From NCBI GenBank assembly GCA_026914155.1, contig JAPPGH010000054.1, positions 148,359 through 212,358 of the forward strand: 64,000 nt of DNA, read 5' to 3'. The translations under genes were made by a program, and so were the position numbers. Position 1 is the first letter of the stretch, and each line of letters starts with the position of its first letter. This document shows, piece by piece, positions 41,659 to 50,195 of this stretch. The stretch is from Candidatus Palauibacter rhopaloidicola (GTDB taxonomy: Bacteria; Gemmatimonadota; Gemmatimonadetes; Palauibacterales; Palauibacteraceae). The notes beneath the pieces were generated by a model. That model saw nothing but the letters and a program-made list of their open reading frames with translations, did not search any database and was not told the origin of the DNA.

Positions 41659-42735
41659 CTACGGGCGTTCGGATGCGGCGCGCTCAGCCTCCGCCACCAG
41701 CCTTGCGATCAGCGCTTCGCCGTCCGGCAGCCGATTCGCCAGTTCGTCCCAGATGCGCGGTCTGACGGCCGGGGTGAACGGCGCCAGGTTCGGGCGGGAT
41801 ATCTCCACGCCGCTGGCGCGCATCTGCTCCAGTGCCTCGGCCTCCATCCGGCGCGCGACTTCGCTCTGGTAGGCGAGCGCCTCGGCCGCCGAACGGTCGA
41901 CGGTCTCCCGGATGTCGTCCGGGAGCCCCCGATAGAACGGCTCGTTCACGAGGAGGGTGATGGGGTTGTAGGTGATGGATGTGAAGCTGTAGAACTTCGC
42001 CACCTCGTGGAGGCGGCTGCTCACGAAGCCGACCGCGTTCGCCTCACCGCCGTCGATCACGCCCTGCTGGAGCGCGGAGTAGACCTCGCCGTAGTTCATC
42101 GGCGTCGCCTGCACGCCGAGCGCGGAATAGGCCGCGAGGTAGGTCGCGTTCTGGAGGACGCGGAGCTTGAGGCCGGCGAGATCCCCGGGCGTATCGACGG
42201 GCCGGCGTGTGTTGTAGACGTGGCGGAACCCGTAGTCGAGGAACCCGAGCGAGCGGACGCCGGTGCGCTCCAGGAGCAGGTCGCGCCACTCGTCTCCCAC
42301 CGGACCGTTCATCACGGAGAGCCCGTGGTCCCGGGTCTCGAACAGGAAGGGGAGATCGAATACCTGCGTCTCGGGCACCCAGCCCGAGAGCACCGGGGTG
42401 CCCGTAATGGCCATGTGCACCGCGCCGACCTGGATCTGCTCGAAGGCGACGCGCTCGCCCCCGAGCTGTCCCGACGGATAGATGACGACCCGGAATCGCC
42501 CGTCCGTGCGCTCGAGCATGAGATCGCGAAACCGTTCCGCCATGAGGTGGAACTCCGACGTACTCGACAGCACATGGGAGAAGCGGACGTCCCAGGTAGG
42601 CAGTTCGGAGTCGCGGGGCACAGGGCCGCTGCAGGACGCCAGGAGTAGAGTCGCCGCTACCGCCAGCCCAAGGCCCACCCCCGTCTGGCGCAGAGGGCGT
42701 AGATCCTCGCCTTCACTCCCGAGTAAGTGCGGCAC
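41659..42735 (-). CDS. dctP: TRAP transporter substrate-binding protein (DctP), lipoprotein
   Basis: 358 residues. Hydrophobic residues 20-33 end in the lipobox LLLASC, so it is a lipid-anchored periplasmic binding protein. FHLMAERFRDLMLERTDGRF and IYPSGQLGGERVAFEQIQVGAVHMAI are DctP-family signatures; the arginine in LKLRVLQN is the residue that usually salt-bridges the substrate carboxylate, so an organic acid is likely. Its start overlaps the SRPBCC-type gene by 23 bases; the true start may be slightly internal. Confidence 0.93.
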   Translation of the reverse strand: MPHLLGSEGEDLRPLRQTGVGLGLAVAATLLLASCSGPVPRDSELPTWDVRFSHVLSSTSEFHLMAERFRDLMLERTDGRFRVVIYPSGQLGGERVAFEQIQVGAVHMAITGTPVLSGWVPETQVFDLPFLFETRDHGLSVMNGPVGDEWRDLLLERTGVRSLGFLDYGFRHVYNTRRPVDTPGDLAGLKLRVLQNATYLAAYSALGVQATPMNYGEVYSALQQGVIDGGEANAVGFVSSRLHEVAKFYSFTSITYNPITLLVNEPFYRGLPDDIRETVDRSAAEALAYQSEVARRMEAEALEQMRASGVEISRPNLAPFTPAVRPRIWDELANRLPDGEALIARLVAEAERAASERP

Positions 42736-43195
42736 CTTCCACGATGTGTCGCTGGATGGCCTCAGCCCAACGGGCCATGAAGTCCTCGAAGGCTTCGCCG
42801 AACGCTCGCACGAAGTCGTCCGCGTCGGACGAGAGCGACGTCATTCGATATTTCACGGACGCCCGGCTTCGGTTCTTACTGTCGGAGGTCACACGAACGT
42901 CCACCATGGCGGTGTGGTGGTCGGGAACCACGTACACGAACGAAGCGACGCCTGCGGCGGGCGCATACCGCGTCTGGATCCACGTCGCCGTTCCCACGCC
43001 TTCCTTGATGGTCTGGAACACCAGGCCTTCCCTCGCGTGGGGCCCGTTCGGAGACAAGTAGCGCGGATCCCACCCTGCGACCCACCGTCGCTCGCCCTCG
43101 GCGCTGAACAGCGTGAACGCCTCCGCAAACGGGAGCGCCATCGCGACGACGCCAGTCCTCTCCACATGGACGCGCTCGTTTGTATCCGTCACCAT
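42713..43195 (-). CDS. SRPBCC/polyketide-cyclase-like small protein
   Basis: 160 residues from the ATG at 43195. FAEAFTLFSAEGERRWVAGWDPRYL followed by alternating strands and a long C-terminal helix (DDFVRAFGEAFEDFMARWAEAI) fits a START/SRPBCC helix-grip fold that binds a hydrophobic ligand. No catalytic residues can be assigned. The gene lies eight bases after the SDR gene and overlaps dctP, so SDR, this protein and the TRAP binding protein probably form one operon. Confidence 0.65.
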   Translation of the reverse strand: MVTDTNERVHVERTGVVAMALPFAEAFTLFSAEGERRWVAGWDPRYLSPNGPHAREGLVFQTIKEGVGTATWIQTRYAPAAGVASFVYVVPDHHTAMVDVRVTSDSKNRSRASVKYRMTSLSSDADDFVRAFGEAFEDFMARWAEAIQRHIVEGAALTRE

Positions 43196-43203
43196 CGCGC
43201 TCC

Positions 43204-43968
43204 CTACGCGCCCCAGATCGTCTGGCCGCCGTCGATGAACAGCGAGGCGCCCGTCACGAGGCTCGCCTCGTCGTTCGACGCGAGGTACACGACGGCCCCC
43301 ACCACGTCGTCCGGCGAGCCGATCTTGCCGAGCGGGATGCGGGCGAGACGCCGCTCGCGGAAGGCGTCCCGCGCGATGTCGGCGCGGTTCAGGTCGGTCT
43401 CGATCAGCCCCGGCGCGATGGCGTTGACCCGGATCCCGTGGGGCGCGAGTTCGAGCGCCATCTGCTTCGTGAGCATCTCGACCCCGGCCTTCGACACGCA
43501 GTAGTGCGTGAGGTTCGGCGCGGTCACCGCCTGTCCGGCGGACGACACGTTGACGATCGCGCCCGCCGTCCCGGCCTCGACCATGCAGCGTCCGACGGCC
43601 TGACCGACCAGAAAGTATCCCTTCAGATTGACCCCCTGGATGGCGTCCCACTCCTCCTCGCCGATCTCGAGGAACGGGGTGCGCCTCAGGATCCCCGCGT
43701 TGTTCACGAGGATATCGAGGCCGCCCAGGAAGTCGTGGGCTTCCGCGACGAAACGCTCGACGTCGGAACGTGAATCGGTCGATCCCCGTACCGCGACCGC
43801 GCGACGCCCCATCGCGTCGATCTCACGGACGGCGCTCTCGGCCTCCTCACGACTCCGCCGGTAGTTGACCGCCACGTCCGCCCCCTCGCGCGCCAGTCCG
43901 AGCGCGATCGCCCGACCGATGCTCCGCGAGCCGCCGGTAACCACGGCACGCTTGCCGTCAAGGCGCAT
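43204..43968 (-). CDS. SDR family NAD(P)-dependent oxidoreductase (FabG-like)
   Basis: 254 residues. TGGSRSIGRAIA is the glycine-rich nucleotide loop, NNAGI the stabilising strand, and VSSAG ... YCVSK the catalytic Ser, Tyr and Lys. The C-terminus with VTGASLFIDGG is the classical SDR ending. A basic residue after the second strand (NYRRS) suggests NADPH preference. Being first in an operon with TRAP transporter genes, it probably acts on the imported hydroxy or keto acid rather than in fatty acid synthesis. Confidence 0.93.
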   Translation of the reverse strand: MRLDGKRAVVTGGSRSIGRAIALGLAREGADVAVNYRRSREEAESAVREIDAMGRRAVAVRGSTDSRSDVERFVAEAHDFLGGLDILVNNAGILRRTPFLEIGEEEWDAIQGVNLKGYFLVGQAVGRCMVEAGTAGAIVNVSSAGQAVTAPNLTHYCVSKAGVEMLTKQMALELAPHGIRVNAIAPGLIETDLNRADIARDAFRERRLARIPLGKIGSPDDVVGAVVYLASNDEASLVTGASLFIDGGQTIWGA

Positions 43969-44003
43969 GGGCGACCTGACCGGCGGAGGTCACGGAGCGA
44001 AGC

Positions 44004-44372
44004 TCAGCTCGTTGCAAGTTCGTACTCGCGCACGAGCACATCGGCAGGCAGGCTCCATTCCGCAGCCAGCACGCGAATCATGGCCAGGGAGAGGGGGCGG
44101 CGACGGCGAAGGACCTCCGATGCGTGAGACTGTGAGCCGATCAGCGCCGCCAAGTCCTTCTGCCGCAGTCCTCGGGCCTCCATGACGTGGCGGATCGCCG
44201 AAATCGGGTCCGGAGCCTCGATGCTCCAGTTCTCCGCCTCATATCTCTCGACCAGGGTCACGAGAACCTCCAAGCGGTCGGATTCGGGAGTCCCCGGGGT
44301 TACACCCATTAGGCTGTCGATCTCGGCAAGCGCCGCGTCGTAATCGGTCTCGTCCCTGATGGGCCGGATCAT
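44004..44372 (-). CDS. higA: HigA-like helix-turn-helix antitoxin
   Basis: 122 residues. The N-terminal half (DYDAALAEIDSLMG ... LVTLVERYEAE) is the HigA-type toxin-binding region; RHVMEARGLRQKDLAALIGSQSHASEVL is an Xre helix-turn-helix. It should neutralise HigB and repress the pair. It lies 12 bases after the toxin gene, the reversed toxin-first order typical of higBA. Confidence 0.92.
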   Translation of the reverse strand: MIRPIRDETDYDAALAEIDSLMGVTPGTPESDRLEVLVTLVERYEAENWSIEAPDPISAIRHVMEARGLRQKDLAALIGSQSHASEVLRRRRPLSLAMIRVLAAEWSLPADVLVREYELATS

Positions 44373-44384
44373 CGTGCGTTCCTT

Positions 44385-44687
44385 CTACACATGGGAAGCA
44401 TCGAGGCGATCGTACTCGGCATGGGTGCCGACGAACCTCACGAAGCCGATTCGACGCCGGTAGTCGAACCGGACGATCAGTCGATACCTGTTCCCGCCAA
44501 CGTTGAACACCACCCGGTCGTTGCCGACGATGCTCGCGTTTCCGTACACGGCCTTGACGTCCGCGGGCGACGACCAGTCGGCCTTCCGGGCAACCGCGTA
44601 CCATGCTTTGAGTGGCTGCTCTGCCCTGGGCTCTCCCTCCCAATAGGCCCGCAGCGTCCTCTTGGCGATGATCCGCATGACCCGCAA
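44385..44687 (-). CDS. higB: HigB-like mRNA interferase toxin
   Basis: 100 residues; a start at the second methionine (MRIIAKRTLRAYWE) is equally likely. The family lines AEQPLKAWYAVARKADWSSPADVK, VGGNRYRLIVRFDY and FVGTHAEYDRLDA match HigB-type RelE-superfamily ribonucleases that cut mRNA on the ribosome. The conserved C-terminal HAEYD carries the catalytic histidine/tyrosine region. It is first in a two-gene operon with higA and appears intact. Confidence 0.93.
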   Translation of the reverse strand: MRVMRIIAKRTLRAYWEGEPRAEQPLKAWYAVARKADWSSPADVKAVYGNASIVGNDRVVFNVGGNRYRLIVRFDYRRRIGFVRFVGTHAEYDRLDASHV

Positions 44688-44856
44688 GATAACTATCCCG
44701 ATTCGGGATGGACAGCGCCCGTGCGCCTCTCCCCGCCTGCGCGGTTCTCCCGGGCGGCAAGAGTCTGTGTGTCCGGCTTGGCCGAAGGTGCTGGCCGGTT
44801 GTCGGCATCAACGGGGATTCGCATCTTTCCAGGACGCGAGACAAAGGAGCCCCCAC

Positions 44857-45114
44857 ATGCCCCGCGGACCGGCAGAGACCGTGATCAAGATCGTCGTCGG
44901 TTTCTTTCTCGGCATCGCGTGCTATTACGCGTTCGAGAACATCACGGCCCCCGAATGGACCGACTCCGTGGAAGCCGCGATGGAAGGCTGCAGAAACCAG
45001 GGAATGGGTACGCGATTCCGGGTCAAAGAGCATGAGCTCATAGAGTTGGAATGTGTGCCCCTTGAAGGGCGAGGAGAGTCGCAGCAAGACGGAGCTGAGG
45101 GCTCTCTCCAGTAG
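44857..45114 (+). CDS. Small single-span membrane protein, unknown
   Basis: 85 residues from the ATG at 44857, with AAAGGAGC upstream as a good ribosome-binding site. Residues 8-25 (VIKIVVGFFLGIACYYAF) form one membrane segment, followed by a soluble part with two cysteines. No family recognised. It precedes the M28 peptidase gene by 28 bases on the same strand. Confidence 0.55.
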   Translation: MPRGPAETVIKIVVGFFLGIACYYAFENITAPEWTDSVEAAMEGCRNQGMGTRFRVKEHELIELECVPLEGRGESQQDGAEGSLQ

Positions 45115-45142
45115 TAAGTCAAACCCTCTCCCGGAGCGATCC

Positions 45143-46759
45143 ATGAAGCCCACGGCTCGTCTCGGACTCGCCTGTTCGCTGGCATGCCTCTCCACTCTGA
45201 CGGCGTCGCTGATTCCGGGCGGAACGCGGGGCGCGGCGGGGCAGTCGTTTCCCTCTGACGATCCGGTCATCCGGGCCATCTGGGAGGAGGGGGTCGAGCG
45301 CTCGCAGGTCTACGAACTCGGCCAGGTGATGATGGACTCGATCGGGCCGCGGCTGACCGGGTCGCCCGCGATGGCCGGCGCCAACGACTGGGCGCTCGCG
45401 AAGTACGCGGAGTGGGGCATCGAGGCGTACAAGGAGCAGTACGGCACCTGGCGGGGCTGGGAGCGGGGGATCAACCATATCGATCTCATCGCGCCGCGCG
45501 TGCGCACGCTCGAGGGCATGGCGGCTGCGTGGAGTCCGGCCACGGACGGCCCCGTCGAGGGGGAGGTCGTGATCCTGCCGGACGCCGACACCCCCGGAGC
45601 CTTCGAGGCCGCGCTGTCGGAGATGCGCGGCAAGTTCGTGCTCGTCTCGCGCCCGGAGCCGAGTTGTCGCGCGCCCGACAACCTGGAGTGGTTCGCGCGG
45701 CCCGAGACGACGGGCCGCATGGCGGCGGAGCGGGAGCGCGCCATCACGGAGTGGAACGAACGCGTGGGGAACACGGGGTTCGCTGCGCGCTCGCTGCCGG
45801 AAGCGCTGAGCGCGGCCAACCCCGCCGGCATCATCCGCTCGCAGTGGTCCGCGGGCTGGGGCGTGACCAAGATCTTCGGCACCCGCGCGGAGCGGGCGCC
45901 GGTCCTGGACCTGAGCTGCGAGGCGTACGGGCTCCTGTACCGGCTGGCCGAGAACGATCAGGGGCCGATGCTGCGCGTCGACGCACAGGCCCGTTTCCTG
46001 GGAGAGGTGCCGGTCTCCAACGCCTTCGCCGTCATCCCCGGCAGCGCCGAGCCCGAGGAGTACGTGATCCTCGGAGGCCACTTCGACTCGTGGGACGGCT
46101 CCGACGGCGCACTCGACAACGGCACCGGCGCCGTCGCGGTCATGGAGGCGATGCGCATCCTGAAACACGCCGTCCCGAACCCCCGCCGCACGATCATCGG
46201 CGCCCTCTGGAACGGCGAGGAGCAGGGCCTTAACGGCTCACGCGCCTTCGTCGAGGACCATCCCGAGATCCTCGAGCGCACCCACACCGTGTTCAACGTC
46301 GATCACGGAAACGGCCCGGTCACCTTCATCCCCATGCAGGGCTTCGCCGGCGCCGCCGGGCGCTTCGGCGAGTGGCTCGCGCAGATCCCGAGCGAGCTGT
46401 CCGATCTCGTCACGCTCGAGGTGCCGGGGATGCCCGAGTCCGGCGGGACGGACCACGCCTCCTTCCTGTGCGCGGGCGTGCCCGCCTTCAGCTTCCACGT
46501 CGGCACCGGCCGCAGCGAGATGAACATCGCCGACAACCGCTGGGACACGAGCACCTACACCTGGCACACCAACCGCGACACCTTCGACAAAATCGTCTAC
46601 GAGGACCTGCGCGACGACGCCGTGATGACCGCGATGTTCGCCTACCTCGCCTCCGAGGACCCGCACCCGATGCCCCGCGCCCGCCGCACGATGCCGCCCG
46701 GCACCCAGTGGCCCGACTGCCGCCCCCCCGCGCGCAGTTCAGGCGTGAGCAACCGCTAG
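45143..46759 (+). CDS. M28 family zinc metallopeptidase, secreted
   Basis: 538 residues with a signal peptide (hydrophobic residues 7-23, ending near GAAG). The zinc site of M28 aminopeptidases/carboxypeptidases is complete: GGHFDSWDGSDGALDNGTG gives His and bridging Asp, NGEEQG the catalytic and binding Glu, NVDHG an Asp, and SGGTDHASF the last His. An inserted protease-associated-like region (about residues 130-250) precedes it. It trims peptides in the periplasm or outside. Start chosen at the ATG 45143 because it opens directly on the signal peptide. Confidence 0.92.
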   Translation: MKPTARLGLACSLACLSTLTASLIPGGTRGAAGQSFPSDDPVIRAIWEEGVERSQVYELGQVMMDSIGPRLTGSPAMAGANDWALAKYAEWGIEAYKEQYGTWRGWERGINHIDLIAPRVRTLEGMAAAWSPATDGPVEGEVVILPDADTPGAFEAALSEMRGKFVLVSRPEPSCRAPDNLEWFARPETTGRMAAERERAITEWNERVGNTGFAARSLPEALSAANPAGIIRSQWSAGWGVTKIFGTRAERAPVLDLSCEAYGLLYRLAENDQGPMLRVDAQARFLGEVPVSNAFAVIPGSAEPEEYVILGGHFDSWDGSDGALDNGTGAVAVMEAMRILKHAVPNPRRTIIGALWNGEEQGLNGSRAFVEDHPEILERTHTVFNVDHGNGPVTFIPMQGFAGAAGRFGEWLAQIPSELSDLVTLEVPGMPESGGTDHASFLCAGVPAFSFHVGTGRSEMNIADNRWDTSTYTWHTNRDTFDKIVYEDLRDDAVMTAMFAYLASEDPHPMPRARRTMPPGTQWPDCRPPARSSGVSNR

Positions 46760-46847
46760 GGCGTTCTCGTAAGAAACTCCGCAGCCGCATCGTTGTTAGG
46801 GGGCAAGGTCACACGCTCCAGGTGGCCCGACATCCCCGAGGCTGAGT

Positions 46848-48635
46848 ATGCGAGGTCGATTCGCGGCAAGCCGTTCCCGGCGCCTTTGTCAGATTGCGGG
46901 CGTGTCCCTTCTTGCCGCGTGCGGAGGCGACAACCCGCTGGCGGTGACCAAGGACCCCCTGATGGGCAGCGAGTGGGTGGCAGACCGTTACCTGGCGGTC
47001 GGACGCGCCATCGACCTCGACGTCGGTGAATTGTTCACGAATCCGGACAGCGCCGCGCTCCGCTTCCACGCGCAGACATCGGACCCGGGTCTCGTGACCG
47101 TCGCAGTCGACGGCGCCGTGCTGACGCTCGAGTCTGTCGGGAACGAAGGGTCGGCCGACGTGACCGTGTGGGCGACCGATCCGCGGGGCCGGTCCGCCGT
47201 CGTCGACTTCACCGTCTTCACGGACTACGGCGACTCGATCGAGCTGGCCGCGGCCGCGGCCGTCGGGGATACGATCCAGGGGAATCTGGGGCGAGGAGAC
47301 GAGGACTACTTCGAGGTCTCCGTCCCGACCGACGTCTTCCGACTGCGCGCGTTCAGCGAAGGCGATACGGGCCCCGAGGGGGCGCTGTACGATGGGAACG
47401 GCACTCGGATCGCGCATGATTACGACACCGGCGAGGGATCGAACTTCCTCATCATCCGTGAACTGGCCGCCGGCAAGTATTTCGTGAGCGTAAGCCGCGG
47501 GGCGGGGGGTTACAGCCACGCGACCGTGGGTTATTCGCTGATTCTGGAAGAGGCCGAGGCGGACGATCACGGCGATTCGTCCGCTTCAGCCACCTCCGTG
47601 TCCATCGGCGATACGGTCCGTGCCGTCCTCACGCCGGGGGACCACGACTACTTCAGGTTCCCGGTCCCCGCGGATGGCTTTGCCCTGCGCGCGTTCTCGC
47701 AGGGTATGACGGACACCTTCGGGGCACTGTACGACGGGAACGGCGTCCGCATCGCATCGGACAACTCGTCCGGCGGTGGCTTGAACTTCCACATCGTCCG
47801 GGATCTGGATCCCGGAACGCACTACCTGAGCGTCGGCGGGTGGACCACGGGGAGCTACGCGGTGATCGTGGAGAAGGCCGGGGCCGACGATCACGGCGAC
47901 TCGATCGCCACCGCCACGCCCGTGCGCGTCGGCGATACCGTTCCCGGCGTGCTGACACCCGGGGACCAGGACTACTTCGAGTTCCCGGTCTCGACGGACG
48001 GCTTCCGCCTGGGCGTGTTCACGCAGGGGACGACCGACGCGGTCGGAACGCTCTACGACGGGAGCGGCGCCCGAATGGCGGACGATGACGACTCCGGCGA
48101 GGGGGACAACTTCCACATCATCCGTACGCTGGATGCCGGGCGGTACTACGTGCGCGTCTCCGGCGGCTACAGCCGTGAAGCGGGATACTACTCGTTGATT
48201 CTGGAAGAGGCCGAACCCGACGATCATGGGAACACGATCGCCACGGCGACGTCCGTGTCCATCGGCGATACGGTCCCCGGCGTTCTGGCGGCCCGGGATC
48301 GTGACTTCTTCGAGTTCTCCGTCCCTACGGATGGCCTTCGTCTCAGCGCGTTCACGCAAGGCGACGCGGACACGGACGGAGTGCTGTACGACGCGAGCGG
48401 CTCGTGGATCACACACGACCACTCGTCTGGAGAGGGTGCGAACTTCCACATCATCCGCGAACTGGATGCCGGTACATACTACCTGCAAGTGACCGGCGGC
48501 GGCGGGAGTTACGTGTTGATTCTGGAGGAAGCCGAGGCCAGTGATCGGCCGTCAGCTTCCTTCCCGCTTCAATCGTCGAGGTTCAGGGACCAGTTGTTCC
48601 ATTTGAGATCCGGCGACGCGCCCAGGGATCGGTAG
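46848..48635 (+). CDS. Lipoprotein with four tandem pre-peptidase-C-type beta repeats
   Basis: 595 residues. CQIAGVSLLAACGG is a lipobox signal. A beta domain (about 40-125) is followed by four repeats of roughly 107 residues, starting near 47225, 47563, 47884 and 48218. Each reads like DDHGDSxxxATxVxIGDTV, GDxDYFxFPVxxDGF, LYDGxG, GxNFHIIRxLDxGxYY and ends LILEEAE. They resemble bacterial pre-peptidase C-terminal (PPC) domains, but no catalytic domain is attached. A surface adhesion or ligand-binding role is inferred. The last about 22 codons run antisense through the end of the acetyltransferase gene. Confidence 0.82.
   Translation: MRGRFAASRSRRLCQIAGVSLLAACGGDNPLAVTKDPLMGSEWVADRYLAVGRAIDLDVGELFTNPDSAALRFHAQTSDPGLVTVAVDGAVLTLESVGNEGSADVTVWATDPRGRSAVVDFTVFTDYGDSIELAAAAAVGDTIQGNLGRGDEDYFEVSVPTDVFRLRAFSEGDTGPEGALYDGNGTRIAHDYDTGEGSNFLIIRELAAGKYFVSVSRGAGGYSHATVGYSLILEEAEADDHGDSSASATSVSIGDTVRAVLTPGDHDYFRFPVPADGFALRAFSQGMTDTFGALYDGNGVRIASDNSSGGGLNFHIVRDLDPGTHYLSVGGWTTGSYAVIVEKAGADDHGDSIATATPVRVGDTVPGVLTPGDQDYFEFPVSTDGFRLGVFTQGTTDAVGTLYDGSGARMADDDDSGEGDNFHIIRTLDAGRYYVRVSGGYSREAGYYSLILEEAEPDDHGNTIATATSVSIGDTVPGVLAARDRDFFEFSVPTDGLRLSAFTQGDADTDGVLYDASGSWITHDHSSGEGANFHIIRELDAGTYYLQVTGGGGSYVLILEEAEASDRPSASFPLQSSRFRDQLFHLRSGDAPRDR
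47225..48538 (+). repeat. Four tandem about 320-base coding repeats
   Basis: Direct repeats inside the lipoprotein gene. The third and fourth units are the most alike, sharing long near-identical stretches such as GGCGATACC/GGTC...CCCGGCGT and GAGGG.G.GAACTTCCACATCATCCG, which suggests recent unit duplication. Such DNA can recombine and vary in copy number. Confidence 0.7.
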
Positions 48636-49021
48636 AAGCCCTCCGCCGCGCGGTTCCCGTCCATTACGGTCCAGATCAACTCGGCCGCGTCGATAGACTC
48701 GGCGTGCGAAATCACCGCCGCCATCAAGGCCTTCCCCGCTCCCGCGTCGCGCGCACGCTCTTCAACGAACAGCTCCTTGAGCACAACCTTCGGCCGCAGC
48801 GTATAGGTCCACGGAATCGTGTAGACCACAGCCATCCCGACGAGATCCTCGCCCTGCTCGGCCACAAACGCCGTGAAGAGACGGTCGTCCCCGAACCCAT
48901 GCTCGAGCACGCTCTCCCGCGTCACCGCGAAGTCGTCGATGTACTCCTCAAACCGCGCCAGCCCCCGCATCAACTCCAGCAGCCGATCCACATCGCGTTT
49001 TTCCGCCAATCTCACACGCAT
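48569..49021 (-). CDS. GNAT family N-acetyltransferase (diamine/aminoacid type)
   Basis: 150 residues from the ATG at 49021. MRGLARFEEYIDDFAVTRESVLEHGFG and TYTLRPKVVLKELFVEERARDAGAGKALMAAV are the signatures of the spermidine/thialysine acetyltransferase-like branch, the latter containing the acetyl-CoA loop; VMDGNRAAEGFYRSLGA is the C-terminal block. It probably acetylates a small amine. The 3' end overlaps the lipoprotein gene by 67 bases on the opposite strand. Confidence 0.9.
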   Translation of the reverse strand: MRVRLAEKRDVDRLLELMRGLARFEEYIDDFAVTRESVLEHGFGDDRLFTAFVAEQGEDLVGMAVVYTIPWTYTLRPKVVLKELFVEERARDAGAGKALMAAVISHAESIDAAELIWTVMDGNRAAEGFYRSLGASPDLKWNNWSLNLDD

Positions 49022-49261
49022 GCAATGGTACTCCGTACTTGAGGAAGGCACCGAAGTGAGTCGACCGCCCGCAGCCTGATCGCCCGGCAGGTCTGCCCAG
49101 CGAGCGGGCGAAGCCCCCGCGAGCCCCCGGCCATCCCACACCGGCACCTGAGCCAAGAAAAAGGAAGTGCCCGGGAGAGTTTGGTCAGCGAAGGGGAGCG
49201 AAGCTCCACGAGCGCCCGAATTCTCGCGGGCGCAGGTTCGACTTCCGAAGGAAGGAGAATA

Positions 49262-49335
49262 TGCGCCCGGGAGAATTCGAATCCCCAACCTCCTGATCCG
49301 TAGTCAGGTGCTCTATCCAGTTGAGCTACGGGCGC
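49262..49335 (-). tRNA. tRNA-Arg (anticodon ACG)
   Basis: 74 bases. The acceptor GCGCCCG pairs with CGGGCGC plus discriminator A; D-arm TAGCTCAACTGGATAGAG; anticodon stem CCTGA/TCAGG around loop CTACGGA gives ACG (inosine-modified, reads CGU/C/A); T-arm contains GATTCGAAT. CCA is not encoded. Last of four tRNAs in the order of transcription. An inverted, 17 of 18 match to its 3' end lies at 49217-49234. Confidence 0.96.
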
Positions 49336-49375
49336 TCGGAGCCGGCCGTCCCGCGACCGGCGACGTCATGCTGTA

Positions 49376-49461
49376 TGCCCAGGAGAGGATTCGAACCTCC
49401 ACGTCCGTAATAGGACACTAGCCCCTCAAGCTAGCGCGTCTGCCAGTTCCGCCACCTGGGC
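49376..49461 (-). tRNA. tRNA-Leu (anticodon GAG)
   Basis: 86 bases with a long variable arm (class II). The acceptor GCCCAGG pairs with CCTGGGC plus discriminator A; anticodon stem CTAGC/GCTAG around loop TTGAGGG gives GAG; T-loop GTTCGAATC. Third in the tRNA run. Confidence 0.96.
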
Positions 49462-49467
49462 CTGAAA

Positions 49468-49553
49468 TGCTCGGGGGGGGAGTCGAACCCCCACGGGAGT
49501 TTAATCCCACAGGATCCTGAATCCTGCGCGTCTGCCATTTCCGCCACCCGAGC
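49468..49553 (-). tRNA. tRNA-Leu (anticodon CAG)
   Basis: 86 bases, class II with a variable-arm helix. The acceptor GCTCGGG pairs with CCCGAGC plus A; anticodon stem CAGGA/TCCTG around loop TTCAGGA gives CAG; T-arm GTTCGACTC. Only six bases separate it from tRNA-Leu(GAG), so they share one transcript. Confidence 0.96.
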
Positions 49554-49620
49554 CTGCGCCCCTGAATCTCCGGTCCAGAGCCGCCTCGCAGCCCGGTGCT
49601 TCCTGCTCCGCCGGGCCGAG

Positions 49621-49695
49621 TGCGCCCGACAGGATTCGAACCTGTGACCTCTTGCTCCGGAGGCAAGCGCTCTATCCAGGCTGAGCTACGGGCGC
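49621..49695 (-). tRNA. tRNA-Arg (anticodon CCG)
   Basis: 75 bases. The acceptor GCGCCCG pairs with CGGGCGC plus A; D-arm TAGCTCAGCCTGGATAGAG; anticodon stem CTTGC/GCAAG around loop CTCCGGA gives CCG; T-loop GTTCGAATC. First transcribed tRNA of the cluster; the VapC gene ends 48 bases upstream of it. Confidence 0.96.
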
Positions 49696-49742
49696 AGACA
49701 CGAAACGCGCCGCCGAAAGAGGCGACGCGCCGTGAAGGCAAC

Positions 49743-50195
49743 CTAACCGGGCGTGGGGCCGTCGTCCATAAGGAGTCTGCCAGGGGACAGCAGCGGAATC
49801 CGCTGCCGCCGGCTCCTGCGGTAGATCGTGAAGTCGCGGTCCAGCGTGAGCACCGGACTGGCCCGATGCAGTTCCGACATTCGCACGAGGCAGGCGTCGG
49901 CGAGGGACATCGGGACGTCTCGATACTTCGCTACGAGTTGGACCACCGCGTCTATCTCGCCCGAGAGGGAAAAGGACAGATCGAGCGTCCCTCTTCGTAC
50001 GATCTCGAGAACTCTACTCTGGCCACCTCTCGTGAGGCGGCGGGCGAGAAAGCACGCTTCGACAACCACCGCGTCGCACGAAAGCAGCGGAGGCTCGATC
50101 GCTTCCCACTGTTCCCTTACCCACCCGTGGTGAGGGTCGCGTGAATTGAGAAGTGCGACGAGAGGCCCGGTGTCGAGAATGATCCGCCGGCTCAC
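49743..50195 (-). CDS. vapC: VapC-like PIN-domain toxin
   Basis: 150 residues. The PIN acidic residues are in ILDTGPLVALLN, VVVEACFLARR, MSLADACLVR and LTLDRDF, forming the magnesium ribonuclease site. Its ATG overlaps the antitoxin stop (ATGA). VapC enzymes cut tRNA or rRNA; the position beside a tRNA cluster may be coincidental. Confidence 0.9.
   Translation of the reverse strand: MSRRIILDTGPLVALLNSRDPHHGWVREQWEAIEPPLLSCDAVVVEACFLARRLTRGGQSRVLEIVRRGTLDLSFSLSGEIDAVVQLVAKYRDVPMSLADACLVRMSELHRASPVLTLDRDFTIYRRSRRQRIPLLSPGRLLMDDGPTPG

Noticed and set aside
44004..44687. HigBA as an unusual or novel toxin-antitoxin system
   Set aside because: Gene order, sizes and motifs are standard for higBA; it is an ordinary pair.
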